DNA of 6,274 nucleotides, from positions 1 to 6,274 of the forward strand of contig NZ_JBNASF010000042.1 in NCBI RefSeq assembly GCF_049720995.1. The letters are read 5' to 3'. The stretch comes from Methanothermobacter sp049720995 (GTDB lineage Archaea > Methanobacteriota > Methanobacteria > Methanobacteriales > Methanothermobacteraceae). This document shows, one piece after another, positions 5,531-6,274 of the stretch. A program made the translations under genes and the position numbers. The first letter of the stretch is position 1; each line of letters begins with the position of its first letter. Under the pieces are notes generated by a model. The model was not told the DNA's origin and made no database searches. It saw nothing but the letters and a program-made list of their open reading frames with translations.

Positions 5531-6273
5531 ACCCTCTTAAGTTTCTTGATTGCCTCTTTAACCAGGGATATTCCCCATTCAGCCATTTTAGTGGCATTCT
5601 CCTGGGTGTCTGACTCTGCAAAGCATCTGAATATGGGTTCTGTACCTGATGGCCGTATTATAACCCAACCATCATCTGTGAAGATCTTAACACCGTCAGT
5701 TGTATCTATATCTCTCACACCTGGTTCACTGGCCACCATTTCAGCCACAATCTTCATTACATCCGCCTTGATTTCATCGGGACATTTTACCTTCTTTTTC
5801 TCGGAGTAATATGATGGAAGCTCTGATACAAGTTCCGAGAGGGGCCTTCCCTCATGTGCCATTATCTCAAGGATTTTTGCGGCTGTAAGGGCGGCGTCCC
5901 TTCCATATACAAAGTCAGGGAATATCAGGCCGCCGTTCTCCTCACCCCCAAAAAGACCCCCTGTCTCTTTAAGTTTTCTGGCCACAAGGAGGTCCCCCAC
6001 GGCGGTTGCAATCACCTCACCATTGTTTTCCTCTGCCACGTCGTATATTGCTGATGATGTTGCGACTGTTGTAACTATTATTCCACCACCGTTCTCCTGG
6101 AGCATCCTCTTCTCAACGAGGGCAAAGGTCCTGTCACCAAGGACGAATTCACCCTTCTCATCTATACATATTGTTCTATCGGCGTCGCCATCATGGGCTA
6201 TCCCCAGATCAGCCCCGGTTGATCTGACAGTATCCATGAGCTCAGAGAGGTTCTCAGGGACAGGTTCAGGGTC
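5527..6273 (-). CDS. Phosphohexomutase, probably phosphomannomutase/phosphoglucomutase (C-terminal part, 5' end outside window)
   Basis: This second alpha-D-phosphohexomutase reads leftward; about 248 residues are visible and the frame stays open to the window edge, so the ATG at 6237 is internal. The N-terminal half with the phosphoserine loop is missing. The metal-binding loop DGDADR lies in the shared repeat at 6175-6192. The sugar-binding loop is GGEENGG (5929-5949 on +), the form usual for mannose/glucose phosphomutases, and the phosphate-binding loop is RPSGTEP (5635-5655 on +). The likely reaction is mannose-6-phosphate to mannose-1-phosphate, or the glucose equivalent, in the cytoplasm; an alternative GlmM role cannot be excluded. 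The stop codon shares CTAG with the stop of the ASCH-TPR gene, so the two converge with a four-base overlap. Its first 99 visible bases are identical to the left-hand mutase, then the two diverge strongly. It is probably expressed from a promoter to the right of the window. Confidence 0.88.
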   Translation of the reverse strand, partial: DPEPVPENLSELMDTVRSTGADLGIAHDGDADRTICIDEKGEFVLGDRTFALVEKRMLQENGGGIIVTTVATSSAIYDVAEENNGEVIATAVGDLLVARKLKETGGLFGGEENGGLIFPDFVYGRDAALTAAKILEIMAHEGRPLSELVSELPSYYSEKKKVKCPDEIKADVMKIVAEMVASEPGVRDIDTTDGVKIFTDDGWVIIRPSGTEPIFRCFAESDTQENATKMAEWGISLVKEAIKKLKRV

Positions 6274-6274
6274 A
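6176..6274 (-). repeat. Right arm of the perfect inverted repeat inside the second mutase gene
   Basis: This is the inverted copy of 1-99, coding on the minus strand for the residues leading into the DGDADR loop of the right-hand mutase. It runs to the right window edge, so its full length is unknown. The two arms enclose 6,076 bases. Confidence 0.97.

Noticed and set aside
5520..5570. A terminator between the convergent genes.
   Set aside because: No stem-loop or T-run is visible at the junction; the two stop codons overlap.
1..6274. The terminal inverted repeats as ends of a transposon.
   Set aside because: The arms are coding sequence of mutase domains, there is no transposase or integrase gene between them, and the interior is ordinary metabolic genes.

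Overview
The window looks like a stretch of thermophilic methanogen chromosome, most likely Methanothermobacter or a close Methanobacteriales relative. The reasons are archaeal-type sugar-nucleotide enzymes, many AGG/AGA and ATA codons, GTG starts, GGTGAT-type ribosome binding sites, and a gene set I recognise from memory as resembling the MTH1584-MTH1590 region of M. thermautotrophicus. Coding density is very high: no gap exceeds 77 bases, and I see no tRNA, rRNA, CRISPR array or transposase.

Layout: (1) the C-terminal part of a phosphohexomutase, probably GlmM, on +, whose N-terminus lies off the left edge; (2) a bifunctional GlmU-like sugar-1-phosphate nucleotidylyltransferase/acetyltransferase; (3) a 77-base gap holding a decayed or leader-like copy of the start of the next gene; (4) a gamma-class carbonic anhydrase-like protein; (5) histidinol-phosphate aminotransferase HisC; (6) an NrdG2-type radical SAM activating enzyme; (7) an N-terminal ASCH-like domain fused to seven TPRs; (8) converging on -, the C-terminal part of a second phosphohexomutase, whose N-terminus lies off the right edge. 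Genes 1-7 read in one direction with short or overlapping junctions and probably form one transcription unit. Genes 7 and 8 share the four bases CTAG as their two stop codons.

The GlmM-like and GlmU-like genes fit consecutive steps toward UDP-N-acetylglucosamine, which these archaea need for pseudomurein and glycoconjugates. The right-hand mutase has a different sugar-specificity loop (GGEENGG instead of GGEPSGT) and is more like a phosphomannomutase/phosphoglucomutase. Carbonic anhydrase, HisC, the radical SAM enzyme and ASCH-TPR have no obvious single pathway in common.

The most striking feature is that the two window ends are perfect inverted copies: bases 1-99 are identical to the reverse complement of 6176-6274. 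Both copies are the coding sequence leading into the metal-binding loop (DGDADR) of the two mutases, whose remaining sequences are strongly diverged. Silent positions match too, so this implies recent recombination or gene conversion. It also makes the 6,076 bases between the copies a candidate invertible segment. Inversion would leave both mutase reading frames intact but exchange the outside promoters that drive the operon and the lone mutase.
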